A stretch of DNA of 64,000 nucleotides from Flavobacterium sp. (GTDB lineage: Bacteria; Bacteroidota; Bacteroidia; Flavobacteriales; Flavobacteriaceae). This document shows positions 30,154 to 40,502 of this stretch, piece after piece. The stretch is from NCBI RefSeq assembly GCF_029945805.1, contig NZ_JAQSDH010000045.1, forward strand, positions 1-64,000. Reading direction: 5' to 3'. The notes below the pieces were generated by a model that had not been told where the DNA came from, ran no database searches, and saw only the letters and a program-made list of their open reading frames with translations. Numbering within the stretch: position 1 is the first letter of the stretch; each line of letters opens with the position of its first letter. The position numbers and the translations under genes are program-made.

Positions 30154-30204
30154 TTTTTTAATGGTGAATTGTAAATGGTGAGTTGTGAACGTAATAGTGA
30201 ACGT

Positions 30205-30567
30205 TTATTGCTTTCCAATCTTCTGTTTTGTTGTGATGATAATTGATGCTAAAATTTTATTAATTTCAACTATATCATTTTTTAGTGATTGAAATTGTGA
30301 TTTATCTAAATAGTCTGACTGAAACAATAATTCTAACCAATAATCAGATTCGTTAGCTTCCTTCTGAGCAATTGCGAGCTTATGTATAAAGTCTAATTTG
30401 CTTTCTGCTTGCTCAGCCTCACGAACAAGAGCACCTACAGCTGTTCCACTTCTTAATAATTGCTTACTGATTACAAATTCTTTTTTTTCTTTACAAAGAT
30501 ATTTATACAAGTTAACAATCCTTAATGCAAAAGCAAATGATTTTACTTTAATTATATTTTCAGCCAT
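30205..30567 (-). CDS. Four-helix bundle protein (S23/23S rRNA-intervening-sequence family)
   Basis: FALRIVNLYKYL..SKQLLRSGTAVGALVREAEQAESKLDFIHKLAIAQKEANESDYWLELL. Confidence 0.88.
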   Translation of the reverse strand: MAENIIKVKSFAFALRIVNLYKYLCKEKKEFVISKQLLRSGTAVGALVREAEQAESKLDFIHKLAIAQKEANESDYWLELLFQSDYLDKSQFQSLKNDIVEINKILASIIITTKQKIGKQ

Positions 30568-30625
30568 ACTATACTTTTAATGGTCAATGAATTACAATTC
30601 AAAATTTACCATTCACAATTTACAA

Positions 30626-30952
30626 TTATTTCAGTTTTTCATTATTGTGATGACGATCGTGATCGCGGTTGGTTTTTAAATCTAGTTTTTTATCAAACGC
30701 AGCTTGTAAGTCAATTCCCGTTTGGTTTGCCAGACATAGAACTACAAAAACTACGTCGGCTAATTCTTCACCAAGATCTTTGTTTTTGTCGCTTTCCTTT
30801 TCGGATTGTTCACCATATCTTCGGGCAATAATTCGGGCTACTTCACCAACTTCTTCCGTTAGTTGCGCCATATTGGTTAATTCGTTAAAATAACGAACTC
30901 CGTGATTTTTAATCCAATTGTCAACTTCTAGTTGGGAGTTTTTTAGATTCAT
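30626..30952 (-). CDS. MazG-like nucleotide pyrophosphohydrolase
   Basis: MAQLTEEVGEVARIIARRYGEQ..DLGEELADVVFVVLCLANQTGIDL. Confidence 0.88.
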   Translation of the reverse strand: MNLKNSQLEVDNWIKNHGVRYFNELTNMAQLTEEVGEVARIIARRYGEQSEKESDKNKDLGEELADVVFVVLCLANQTGIDLQAAFDKKLDLKTNRDHDRHHNNEKLK

Positions 30953-31012
30953 TGTTTTTGTAGCTTATTAAATTCAGTAAGCCAAAGATACAATTCCGAA
31001 ATAATAAAACGG

Positions 31013-33001
31013 CTAAACTTTTTTCAGGACAATTTTTTCTGTTTGTTTACTGACGATTTCCTTAAAGAAATTTTTTAGCGCTAAATAATATTCCGCTGGG
31101 ATAACTGCTTGATTTAAATCCAACGTATAAAGCACCTGAATCTGATTTCCCGTAGTAGAAATAACGTATTTGAAACTCCCTAGATTATCTGGCAAGGCTA
31201 CTGCTTTTGACTCTGGAAGTGTTTCAACTGTATAACCAGCTGGGAAAATTAAACTGATATTAAACTTGTCCTGATTGGGAAACATAAAATCTACAGGATA
31301 TTCACGTACCTCTTGCTTGAACGGATTGTCACTTCTTGCAAAAAATAAAAACGGTGAAACATACATTTTATCACCAATTCCTTCAACGGAATTAGTCGAA
31401 GTAAACGAATAATTCTCGATAATTGGCAAAGCAAAATCGGTAGTATTCTGAACATCATATTCCGATATGTTCAGTCCTGTACTTCTTTTTTCAAGTTTTT
31501 CGATATAACTTTCTTTGGCAATTCCGCTGTATCTTTCTCTAAAAACTAACGCATTATAATCAAAATATTGTTCTCTGATTTTTCCTGAAACTTCGCCTTG
31601 TGGTGAAATAGTGGCCATAATATTGATTACCTCCTTTGAATTCGATTTTGGCATAAGATCAATATCCGCAGAACTTCCGTCTTTCTTGATTAATCGTCCT
31701 GAAGTATTTAAATCTCGAACAGGCAAAATGTTTAGATCCGCGTACTTGCTCGTGGCATCTAAAAGAATCGTTTTTTCATCTATATTGACAGCAGCGATTA
31801 CGTAATTAAAAAGTGTTCTGTTCGGAAATAAAGCTACGCCATTATCTCTTGTACTCACTAAAACCGGATTGGCTTCAACACCAGCCATTCTTAACATTGC
31901 AACTAATAGTAAATTAATTTCGGCAACATTGCCCACTTTATTGGCGTAAGCTACCTCCATTTTTGTTCTCGGGTAATAGCCATATTTTCCATTCCAATTC
32001 ATTCTGTTTTTAACAAAATTGAATACTTTTTGAGTGTTTTCTTCTGGCGTTGCTCCAGAGTTTATAAACAGTCTCGCATCATTTAAAAAATAGTCAAATT
32101 TGCTTATCGCAGTATTGAATTCTTCTTCTTCAAAAATTGATTTGGCAACCGCTTCCCAAGTTGTGGCAATTTGCTTAACTGGTTGATCAGGCATTCTTAT
32201 CAATTGTAATTCATGCACTATTTTACCGAGATAATTATCGATGTTATTTACATAACTTTCCTCTTTAATTGCTGGTATGTCTTTAACCTTGTATGTTGTC
32301 TTAATCTGCTTAAAACTTATCCATTTGGTTTGATTGTAGACATCATTAAGTGCTTGTGATGTACTTTCTATTTTTTCTTCTTTAGCAACATCAACAAAGC
32401 CAATTTGTATTCCTTTATAGATATACATTTCAGGAATTTCGGTGACGAATTCAACCGTATTGACCGGAATATCATATTGGAATTGAAAATCGGGTAAAGT
32501 GGCGATATTTTCCGTTTTTAATTCGTACTCCAGCTCAATGATTGATCCTTCCTTTACATTGGGAAAGGTTAACGATTTTACTTTCCAAAACTGATTACTA
32601 TTTTCTACAAATTTCCCTTCATCGCTAACTTTGGCTTTTACCACTTTATCGTTCTCTAAATTATAAGTGTAGGCACTTTCAATCTTTACTGATTCATCAT
32701 TAAGATTATCATAACCAACATAATAAGGTATTTTGAAATTAGCCCATTTAAGCCCTTCTTTTTTATAGATTTTAAGTTTTATTTGGAATTGTGTATATGA
32801 AACAAACTTACTTTCGCTTAATAAAAATTTAAATGTTGTCTTTCCCTTTTTAAATAAAATTGCCGCCGAAGCACTAGTGTCTTTCTGACTTTTCTTCTCG
32901 ACCAGTTCTTCTTTTGTGACTCTATCCAATTCTAATTTTTGCGCAGTTGCATGGAAGGAGACCATGACAAAAAGAAGAAGAGAAAAACTTAATTTGATCA
33001 T
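31013..33001 (-). CDS. DUF3857/transglutaminase-like protein, paralog 1
   Basis: Signal peptide; same architecture and C-terminus (KEIVSKQTEKIVLKKV) as next gene. Confidence 0.8.
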   Translation of the reverse strand: MIKLSFSLLLFVMVSFHATAQKLELDRVTKEELVEKKSQKDTSASAAILFKKGKTTFKFLLSESKFVSYTQFQIKLKIYKKEGLKWANFKIPYYVGYDNLNDESVKIESAYTYNLENDKVVKAKVSDEGKFVENSNQFWKVKSLTFPNVKEGSIIELEYELKTENIATLPDFQFQYDIPVNTVEFVTEIPEMYIYKGIQIGFVDVAKEEKIESTSQALNDVYNQTKWISFKQIKTTYKVKDIPAIKEESYVNNIDNYLGKIVHELQLIRMPDQPVKQIATTWEAVAKSIFEEEEFNTAISKFDYFLNDARLFINSGATPEENTQKVFNFVKNRMNWNGKYGYYPRTKMEVAYANKVGNVAEINLLLVAMLRMAGVEANPVLVSTRDNGVALFPNRTLFNYVIAAVNIDEKTILLDATSKYADLNILPVRDLNTSGRLIKKDGSSADIDLMPKSNSKEVINIMATISPQGEVSGKIREQYFDYNALVFRERYSGIAKESYIEKLEKRSTGLNISEYDVQNTTDFALPIIENYSFTSTNSVEGIGDKMYVSPFLFFARSDNPFKQEVREYPVDFMFPNQDKFNISLIFPAGYTVETLPESKAVALPDNLGSFKYVISTTGNQIQVLYTLDLNQAVIPAEYYLALKNFFKEIVSKQTEKIVLKKV

Positions 33002-33005
33002 ATTT

Positions 33006-35015
33006 TTATACTTTTTTAAGCACGATTTTTTCAGTCTGTTTGCTTACTATTTCTTTATAAAAGCCTTTTAATATTTCATAATATTCTGAACCAATTATAG
33101 CCTGATTGATGTCAAGCGTATAAAGCACCTGAATTTGACCTGCGTTATTAGAAATAATATATTTTAAACTTCCCATATTTTCAGGCATTGCAATAGCTGC
33201 TGCTTGAGGCAAGGTTTCCACAGCATAGCCTTCTGGTATTTTTATACTGATATTGTATTTATCTTGGTTTGGATACACGAAGTCAATAGGATATTCACGG
33301 GTTTCTTGCTTGAATAGGTTTTCTGTTGCAGCAAAAAATAAGAAAGGGGAAAAATACATTTTATCGCCAATAATCTCAACAGAATTGGTGGCTTTAAAAT
33401 CATAATTTTCGACAACCGGCTGCGATAAATCATTTTTATTCTGAACATCATATTCCCCAATTTCTAACCCTTGATGTCTCTTTTCTAATTTTTCTATGTA
33501 GCTGTCTTTCGCAATTTCATTGTTGTTCTGTCTGAAAATAAAAGCATTATAATCAAAATATTGTTCTCTAATTTTTCCGGTGACTTCGCCTTGTGGAGAA
33601 ATGCTTCCCATGATACTGATTACATCTTTTGAATTGGTATTCGGCATTAAGTTAATCTCTGCTGAACTTCCGTTCTTTCTGATTATTCTACCAAACCAAT
33701 TTAGATCTTGAATGGGTAAAATATTGGCTTGTGAATATTTACTAGTCGCATCAAATAATACAATCTGATTATTCAATTCAAGTCCAGTAATTACATAATT
33801 ATAAGCTGATGAACTTGGATATAAATAAATTCCATTTGAGCGCGTACTAATTAAAACGGGATTGGCTTCAAAACCAACATAACGCAAAATTGCCGTTAGC
33901 ATAAGGTTGATTTCTGCTGCATTTCCTTTCTTATCTAAATATGCTTTTTTAACTCCTGCATCACACGTAATTCCAGTGAAATTAGTCCAATTCATTCTTG
34001 ATTTTACGAAGTTGAAAATAAGATTTATTTTTTCATCCGAAGACGTTTTTCCTTTCAACAAAGCATCTACATCTTTCTCAAAGTAACCCGTCTTAATTAA
34101 TTCGGGACCAAAATTATCATTATCGTAAATTAATTTTGCGACTGATTCCCAGTCGGTGTTAAAACTTTGGCTTGGTGAATTCGGAAATCTAGTTCCTGAT
34201 CGTTCGTATGAAATTTTAGACTGATAATTACTAATGTTATTTACATATCCTTCATCTTTTAAGGCGGGAACATTTTCAAGTTTATAAGTAACTTTATTTT
34301 CTTGAAAATTCATTAATGTATTTATTCTTCTTGGTGCAGATGACATCATTCCCCCAACTTTATCTTCAGTATAACTGAAATTAATTGATCTTTGAGCAGA
34401 TGATTTTTCAGTTTTAGGTGCATAATACCCTTTCATGTGCGTATTATAAATAAAGTATTCAGGTATAAGAGCTGAATACTCTGAATAGCCTACTGGAATT
34501 TCTTTTTGAAATTCCCATTCTGGAAAGTTCCAGGTATAAGGTGATGAAATCGTAATTTTGTATTCAATGATAGAACCTACTTTTACATTAGGCATAGTTA
34601 TCTTTTTTCTATTCCAAAATTTATTTACTTTTTCAGTGAATTCTCCATCACTACTCAATTTAGATTTTTCAATTTTATCTCCAACTAAATTATACGTTAT
34701 TCCTCTAGAAACAAGCACTTTTTCGTTTCCGTTACCACCAACATATATTCTTTCGGAATGGTTGGCAAAATCGTACCCTTCTTTTTTGTAGACCTTAATT
34801 TTGGTGCTGATTTCGGTTATTAATTCAAATCCATCATCTCCAGAATAGTTAAAATAGGTTTTTCCAACATTAAACAATACAGCCGCAGCAGCCGAAGTAT
34901 CCGTTGGACAAACTTTTTCTTTTAGTTCTTCAACAGTTACTTTTCCTAATTCGTGATTTTGTGAAAAGACGACGGTGGATAGCCCTAGAATTAAGATGGT
35001 AAAGATGTTTTTCAT
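33006..35015 (-). CDS. DUF3857/transglutaminase-like protein, paralog 2
   Basis: Signal peptide; KVYKKEGYDFAN..; GNAAEINLMLTAILRYVGFEANPVLISTR. Confidence 0.8.
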   Translation of the reverse strand: MKNIFTILILGLSTVVFSQNHELGKVTVEELKEKVCPTDTSAAAAVLFNVGKTYFNYSGDDGFELITEISTKIKVYKKEGYDFANHSERIYVGGNGNEKVLVSRGITYNLVGDKIEKSKLSSDGEFTEKVNKFWNRKKITMPNVKVGSIIEYKITISSPYTWNFPEWEFQKEIPVGYSEYSALIPEYFIYNTHMKGYYAPKTEKSSAQRSINFSYTEDKVGGMMSSAPRRINTLMNFQENKVTYKLENVPALKDEGYVNNISNYQSKISYERSGTRFPNSPSQSFNTDWESVAKLIYDNDNFGPELIKTGYFEKDVDALLKGKTSSDEKINLIFNFVKSRMNWTNFTGITCDAGVKKAYLDKKGNAAEINLMLTAILRYVGFEANPVLISTRSNGIYLYPSSSAYNYVITGLELNNQIVLFDATSKYSQANILPIQDLNWFGRIIRKNGSSAEINLMPNTNSKDVISIMGSISPQGEVTGKIREQYFDYNAFIFRQNNNEIAKDSYIEKLEKRHQGLEIGEYDVQNKNDLSQPVVENYDFKATNSVEIIGDKMYFSPFLFFAATENLFKQETREYPIDFVYPNQDKYNISIKIPEGYAVETLPQAAAIAMPENMGSLKYIISNNAGQIQVLYTLDINQAIIGSEYYEILKGFYKEIVSKQTEKIVLKKV

Positions 35016-35019
35016 AAGG

Positions 35020-36948
35020 TTAGGCTTTTGCTAGTACTACTTTTGAGTTGTCGGTTTTGGCGATGGTTTCTAAAAACTTTCTAAAGTTTTCGTATTTGGA
35101 TTTATCGTAAATCCCTTTTTTTAGGACTAATTTTCGTTTGCATAAAATTTTGGTTGGACTTAGTGTAGTGAATTCAATTTTATAATATCCAAACTCCGTA
35201 TCTTGTTCTAATCCATTCGGCTTGGCTTCAACCACAAAACCCTCTGGAATCGTGATTTCAATCTCGTCTTCATTGGTATATCCGCGTTCTCTTTGAAACG
35301 GAAATTCACGTGTTCTATACTTCTTAGGAACATACGAATTTTGATCAAACGCATTGAGGGCAAACATTAACTTTCCTCCTGAATTTTGGGCATATCCTTC
35401 TGCTTGCAACTCCAAAGTTTCCGTAAAATCAATTGTTTTGGAATCATTATTGAAATTAATTTTCTTTATAGTCAAATTATTGATGTTGCTAAATTGTTCT
35501 TTATAATATTTGATTTGGTCTTCCCTGCTCATTCTTTCCTTCTTAAACTCATTATCATATTGCAGTCCTTTTGAAGAAATTTTTAAACTCCCAATAAGAT
35601 CTCCATTTTCAGTAATTTGATATGCTCCTTTTATAATCTGCAGATTGTCTTTTTCGGTGAACGTTTTGGTTTTAACGATTTCTCCGCCTTCTGGCTTTAT
35701 TAATAAAACGTTTCTATCATCTGTAAAATCCCCTTGAAAACCAAAAGGCTGAATTTGACTTGTGCATTCCAACCAAATCAATTGATCCTCAACGGGTAAG
35801 GTCAAAATAACATGATTTCCTTGAATCGAAGCAAAATCAGCTTGAAGGTCTTTTGTCTCATTAGTTCCCGCATAAACAACTGTATAATATGAAGGAACTC
35901 CAACTACTTTTAATAAGGAACGCGTATAATTTGTCAAAGCTTTACAATCTCCATAGCCCAACTTATCAACGTCTTTTGCCAACATAGGTTTCCATCCGCC
36001 AATACCCACTTGAACACTAACATATCTGGTTTTTTCTTGAACATATTTGTAAATAATCCTAGCTATTTCTAACGGATTTTTTTCATTCCCTACTAACTGC
36101 TTAATCTTATTTTTAGTGTCCTCCGGAATTTCTTCTGTATCAGCTAGAAGTGCATTGTAATACCATTTTCCGAATTCTTGCCAGTTGGTTGCAGTTCCGT
36201 CAACATTTTCCAAACGGAAGTTTTCTAACGCAAAATATACCATCGGGAAAACATCTGTAAAACCAGGACTTAGCTCTTCTCTTTTCTTGGCTACCAAATT
36301 TTTTGCGCTGTAGCTAATTGACGACGCTGTTTCCGTCTTGTAGATTGGATATTTTGCTGAGAAATTAACTTCTTTATTTTTTAGATTTAATTCAGCTTTG
36401 AAATTAATGGTCAATAAAGAAGTTTCGGTACTCACATTATAACCATCCATTGGGCTCCAAGGTGGAATAAATGCGGTATTTGAGGTTTCCAAAGTAGTTT
36501 CAAAAACTAAAGTAAAAGGATAGGTTATAGGTGTATAATCTAAATATAACGCTCTATTATCATTAAAAATAGAAACACCATCGGCAACGCTAGTATCTTT
36601 AAAATCTTTTCTTTTGAATGTTTTTAAAAATTTGCCAAAAGCATCATAAACCGTAGCTTCTATTGACGTAATTTTTCTATTCTTATCATAATTCTCAGAT
36701 AAGTCAAGATTTATCAAACCTAATTCATTTAAAACTGATATCACTTGAACCGACTTATAAGTCATCGCCTTTTGAGAAGCAATAGTTACATCTAACTGAC
36801 TCAAACGCACCACGGCATTGGCATTTTGCTTTAAACTATCGGAAATGTTTGAAATGGAATATTCTGATTTTTGTCCAAAAACGGAAACAGAAATTAACAG
36901 AAAAAGTAATGGAAAAAGAGATATTCTCATCAAATGTAATTTTTCCAA
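35020..36948 (-). CDS. DUF3857 and transglutaminase domain protein, paralog 3
   Basis: TRYVSVQVGIGGWKPMLAKDVDKLGYGDCKALTNYTRSLLKVVGVPSYYTVVY. Confidence 0.85.
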   Translation of the reverse strand: MEKLHLMRISLFPLLFLLISVSVFGQKSEYSISNISDSLKQNANAVVRLSQLDVTIASQKAMTYKSVQVISVLNELGLINLDLSENYDKNRKITSIEATVYDAFGKFLKTFKRKDFKDTSVADGVSIFNDNRALYLDYTPITYPFTLVFETTLETSNTAFIPPWSPMDGYNVSTETSLLTINFKAELNLKNKEVNFSAKYPIYKTETASSISYSAKNLVAKKREELSPGFTDVFPMVYFALENFRLENVDGTATNWQEFGKWYYNALLADTEEIPEDTKNKIKQLVGNEKNPLEIARIIYKYVQEKTRYVSVQVGIGGWKPMLAKDVDKLGYGDCKALTNYTRSLLKVVGVPSYYTVVYAGTNETKDLQADFASIQGNHVILTLPVEDQLIWLECTSQIQPFGFQGDFTDDRNVLLIKPEGGEIVKTKTFTEKDNLQIIKGAYQITENGDLIGSLKISSKGLQYDNEFKKERMSREDQIKYYKEQFSNINNLTIKKINFNNDSKTIDFTETLELQAEGYAQNSGGKLMFALNAFDQNSYVPKKYRTREFPFQRERGYTNEDEIEITIPEGFVVEAKPNGLEQDTEFGYYKIEFTTLSPTKILCKRKLVLKKGIYDKSKYENFRKFLETIAKTDNSKVVLAKA

Positions 36949-36978
36949 ATATAAAAAATTAACTTACAATTAACGATC

Positions 36979-37431
36979 TTACTCTTTGTTTTTTGTGTCG
37001 ATAATAATAGTCACCGGACCATCATTTACCAAGGCAACTTTCATGTCGGCACCAAACTGACCGGTTTGTACTTTTTTGCCTAATTCACTTTCCATTTTTT
37101 GGATAAAAGACTCGTATAACGGAATGGCGATTTCTGGTTTTGCGGCTTTTATGTACGAAGGACGATTGCCTTTTTTAGTTGATGCATGTAACGTAAACTG
37201 ACTTACGATTATCATTTCGCCGTCAACATCCTTTAGCGATAAATTCATAACGTGATTTTCATCATTAAAAATACGAAGATTAGCGATTTTTGAAACCATC
37301 CAATCTAAATCTTCATTGGTATCAGCAGCTTCAAATCCGACCAAAACTAATAATCCTTTTTGGATGTTAGCAACAATTTGATTATTAATGGTAACTGAAG
37401 CGGAAAATACTCTTTGAATTACGGCTTTCAT
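36979..37431 (-). CDS. dtd: D-aminoacyl-tRNA deacylase
   Basis: MKAVIQRVFSASVTI..IVSQFTLHASTKKGNRPSYIKAAKP. Confidence 0.95.
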   Translation of the reverse strand: MKAVIQRVFSASVTINNQIVANIQKGLLVLVGFEAADTNEDLDWMVSKIANLRIFNDENHVMNLSLKDVDGEMIIVSQFTLHASTKKGNRPSYIKAAKPEIAIPLYESFIQKMESELGKKVQTGQFGADMKVALVNDGPVTIIIDTKNKE

Positions 37432-37448
37432 ATTCAGGTTTATTTTAT

Positions 37449-37475
37449 GGCACTTCGACTGCGCTCTGTGTGACA
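37449..37475. repeat. SRAQSR-type palindromic repeat, intergenic
   Basis: GCACTTCGACTGCGCTCTGTGTGACAG. Confidence 0.8.
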
Positions 37476-37502
37476 GTTAAACTAAAGACTATTTACTGAA
37501 CA

Positions 37503-38480
37503 CTATTTTCTCGTTTCATCACTCGCAATTCGGTCCTCATTAAACGTGTCTTGACGGTAATGTTCGTCGTCGCCTTGTAGAATTTTGAGATAACTATTGT
37601 AACGCGACCAAGCGATTTTATTTTCTTCTAATGCTTTCTTGACAGCACAATTGGGTTCGTCTTTGTGCAAGCAATTATTGAATTTGCATTGGTCTTTCAA
37701 TTTGAAAAACTCTGGAAAATAGCCGCTAATTTCTGCGGGTTCTAAATCAACAATTCCGAAACCTTTTATTCCAGGCGTATCAATAATTCGGGCATCAAAT
37801 GACAAATCATACATCTCAGCAAAAGTCGTGGTATGCTGTCCTTGCTTGCTTTGTTCCGAAATATTTTTGGTTTTTAAATTTAAAGTGGGTTCCAATGCAT
37901 TGACTAAAGTCGATTTTCCCACGCCAGAATGTCCCGAAAACATACTCACTTTTCCAATCATCATTTGCTTCAACTCCTCCAATCCCACATTTCCAATAGC
38001 CGAAACTTTCAACGACTTATAACCAATTTGAGAATAAATATATTGCAAATACAATTGTTCTTCTACCATTGCTTCATCGAAAGTATCAATCTTATTGAAA
38101 ACAAGAACCGCTTCAATTCCGTACGCTTCTGCAGTAACCAAAAATCGGTCAATAAAACTTGTAGTCGTTGGCGGATTATTTATGGTAATCAGTAAAAAAA
38201 CAATATCAATATTCGAAGCAATAATATGCGTTTGTTTCGATAAATTAACCGATTTTCTGACGATGTAATTCTTTCTTTCGTGAATGTTGTGAATCGTTCC
38301 AGTAACAGCATCTGAGTTTTCATCCAAATCAAAATCTACTACATCACCAACAGCAATTGGGTTTGTACTTTTGATGCCTTGCATTCGGAATTTCCCTTTA
38401 ATGCGGCATTCAAAAAACTGGTCGTCTTCCGTTTTTACGGTATACCAACTTCCTGTAGATTTATAAACTAGTCCTGTCAT
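37503..38480 (-). CDS. rsgA: Ribosome small subunit-dependent GTPase A
   Basis: FSGHSGVGKSTLVNALEP, DTPGIKGFG, C-x(4)-C..H..C zinc motif. Confidence 0.95.
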   Translation of the reverse strand: MTGLVYKSTGSWYTVKTEDDQFFECRIKGKFRMQGIKSTNPIAVGDVVDFDLDENSDAVTGTIHNIHERKNYIVRKSVNLSKQTHIIASNIDIVFLLITINNPPTTTSFIDRFLVTAEAYGIEAVLVFNKIDTFDEAMVEEQLYLQYIYSQIGYKSLKVSAIGNVGLEELKQMMIGKVSMFSGHSGVGKSTLVNALEPTLNLKTKNISEQSKQGQHTTTFAEMYDLSFDARIIDTPGIKGFGIVDLEPAEISGYFPEFFKLKDQCKFNNCLHKDEPNCAVKKALEENKIAWSRYNSYLKILQGDDEHYRQDTFNEDRIASDETRK

Positions 38481-38544
38481 TTTTTTAATTTAGATTCTGC
38501 AAAGGTAAAAAAATTGAAACTGGTATTTAATTTAAAATTGCCAC

Positions 38545-38578
38545 AAAAAAAAGTTGCCATTTCTGACAACTTTTTTTA
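38545..38578. terminator. Hairpin terminator
   Basis: AAAAAAAGTTGCCATTTCTGACAACTTTTTTT. Confidence 0.75.
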
Positions 38579-38595
38579 AGTAAGAACTAAAAGAT

Positions 38596-39120
38596 TTAGT
38601 ATTTGTATGCAACTCCAGTTTTAATAGCTTGCGAACCACCTAGTGAATTAGAACTTGCTCCAACAGTTGTTTTATCCGCTATTTGTAAAACAAATGGGCA
38701 GCCCATTTTAGCAGCATCCATTTTTAATTTTTTAGCTGCTTTTTTATCTCCTGTATTTCCAGTTTGAAAATTAATCAAGCCTGTTTTTCCGCGTACTTCA
38801 CCAACTTTTTTCAAGCCAGCGATATATCCTTTATCTTCAAGGATTACAACTTTTTCCCAGTCATCTTCACCATTGATAACAATTTTTTCAGTTACATCTT
38901 CCTGTCTTTTTGTTTTTCCGTAAACGATTTTCTCTACCGCATACTTTCCGATAGTGTTTTCTGCATCTTCACCATCATACTTAAAAACGATAGTGTACTC
39001 GTCAAGACGAATGACCTTTCCGTCAACAATTTCGCCACTGTGTTTGTAGATTTTGTCAGTTTGTGCGTTTGCAACATTCAAGCCAAGTGCAAACACAACG
39101 ATTAAAATGATTTTTTTTAT
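38596..39120 (-). CDS. Secreted protein of unknown function; probable start is an ATA codon at 39118-39120
   Basis: The ORF track starts at GTG 39094-39096; in-frame upstream extension gives (I)KKIILIVVFALGLNVANAQ, a complete signal peptide. Confidence 0.55.
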   Translation of the reverse strand: MKKIILIVVFALGLNVANAQTDKIYKHSGEIVDGKVIRLDEYTIVFKYDGEDAENTIGKYAVEKIVYGKTKRQEDVTEKIVINGEDDWEKVVILEDKGYIAGLKKVGEVRGKTGLINFQTGNTGDKKAAKKLKMDAAKMGCPFVLQIADKTTVGASSNSLGGSQAIKTGVAYKY

Positions 39121-39178
39121 TTTTTTTTAAATTTAAATTAGTACTAGATTATTTTTATTGTTGCGCAATAATACAAAA

Positions 39179-39207
39179 AAAACCCATGACAAAATCATAG
39201 GTTTCAA
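39179..39207 (-). terminator. Terminator after the DAHP synthase gene
   Basis: Minus strand AAACCTATGATTTTGTCATGGGTTTTTTTT. Confidence 0.7.
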
Positions 39208-39224
39208 TTTTAATCTATAAGAAA

Positions 39225-40307
39225 TCAACTATTAATAACTTTCTCCTGATGGGCTATACTTTCTTGGTGTATCGCCTTAAAAATTCTAAGAATAAATTCT
39301 TCGCTTAGCCCTCTTTCATCGCCATCCAAAATCATTTTACCTAAAATTTCATTCCAGCGTTTATTTTGCAAAACAGCTACATTTTTTTCTTTTTTCAGCG
39401 CTCCAATTTGTTCGGCAACTTTCATTCTGTTCCCTAAAATTTCCAACAATTTACTATCCGCTATATCAATGTTCGCTCTTAGTTTTATCATGCCTGTGTT
39501 GTAGTCACCATCTTCTGTAGATATTTTTTTTACTTTTAAATCTTCAAAAATCTGTTTTAAAACAGTTGGTGTAACCTGTTGTGCGGCATCACTCCAAGCG
39601 TTATCAGGATCGGTGTGCGTTTCAATAATTAATCCGTCATAATTCAAATCCAATGCTTGTTGCGATACTTCCTGAATCATATCTCTTCTCCCTGTAATGT
39701 GAGAAGGATCGCAAATTAATGGTAAATCAGGGAAACGACTTTGCAATTCGATCGCAATTTGCCATTCCGGAATGTTTCTGTATTTTGTTTTTTCGTAAGT
39801 CGAAAATCCTCTGTGGATTACACCTAGTTTTTTAATTCCGGCATTGAACAAACGCTCTACACCGCCAATCCACAAAGATAAATCTGGATTTACCGGATTT
39901 TTAACCAAAACAATTTTATCAGTTCCAGCCAAAGCATCTGCAATTTCCTGAACCGCAAACGGATTCACCGTTGTTCTAGCTCCAATCCAAAGAACATCGA
40001 TATCGTATTCTAACGCTAATTTTACGTGAGCAGCATTTGCGACTTCCGTAGCCATCAACAAGCCAGTTTCTGCTTTTGCTTTTTGCAGCCATTTTAAACC
40101 AATTGCTCCAACACCTTCAAATCCGCCCGGACGCGTTCTTGGTTTCCATATTCCAGCACGGAAAATACTAACATCTGAATTCTTTAATTCGTGTGCGATT
40201 TTTAAAACTTGCTCTTCCGTCTCAGCGCTGCATGGTCCGGCAATTACTAGTGGATGACTTAATTTGAAATCGTCTAACCATTTTCTGTTTTCTTGTGTAA
40301 TATTCAT
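39225..40307 (-). CDS. Bifunctional 3-deoxy-7-phosphoheptulonate synthase/chorismate mutase type II
   Basis: VIAGPCSAETEEQVL, FRAGIWKPRTRPGGFEG, LPLICDPSHITGRRD, C-terminal chorismate mutase helix bundle. Confidence 0.93.
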   Translation of the reverse strand: MNITQENRKWLDDFKLSHPLVIAGPCSAETEEQVLKIAHELKNSDVSIFRAGIWKPRTRPGGFEGVGAIGLKWLQKAKAETGLLMATEVANAAHVKLALEYDIDVLWIGARTTVNPFAVQEIADALAGTDKIVLVKNPVNPDLSLWIGGVERLFNAGIKKLGVIHRGFSTYEKTKYRNIPEWQIAIELQSRFPDLPLICDPSHITGRRDMIQEVSQQALDLNYDGLIIETHTDPDNAWSDAAQQVTPTVLKQIFEDLKVKKISTEDGDYNTGMIKLRANIDIADSKLLEILGNRMKVAEQIGALKKEKNVAVLQNKRWNEILGKMILDGDERGLSEEFILRIFKAIHQESIAHQEKVINS

Positions 40308-40502
40308 AGGGCTTTTTCTCCTGCAAAATTAGTGTCTTTTACCGAAAATCTGTGGACTATCTCTTGTATTTTTTCTTAAATAACGCAAAGCTAAAATCGG
40401 ATATCCTTTAAACTTTGTGTTTACTATTTGATTGCAAACAAATGACTTCATTCTTTTCGGTCACATGCCTTGGGACGCTATCGATTGCGTAAAAAGTGCT
40501 TT

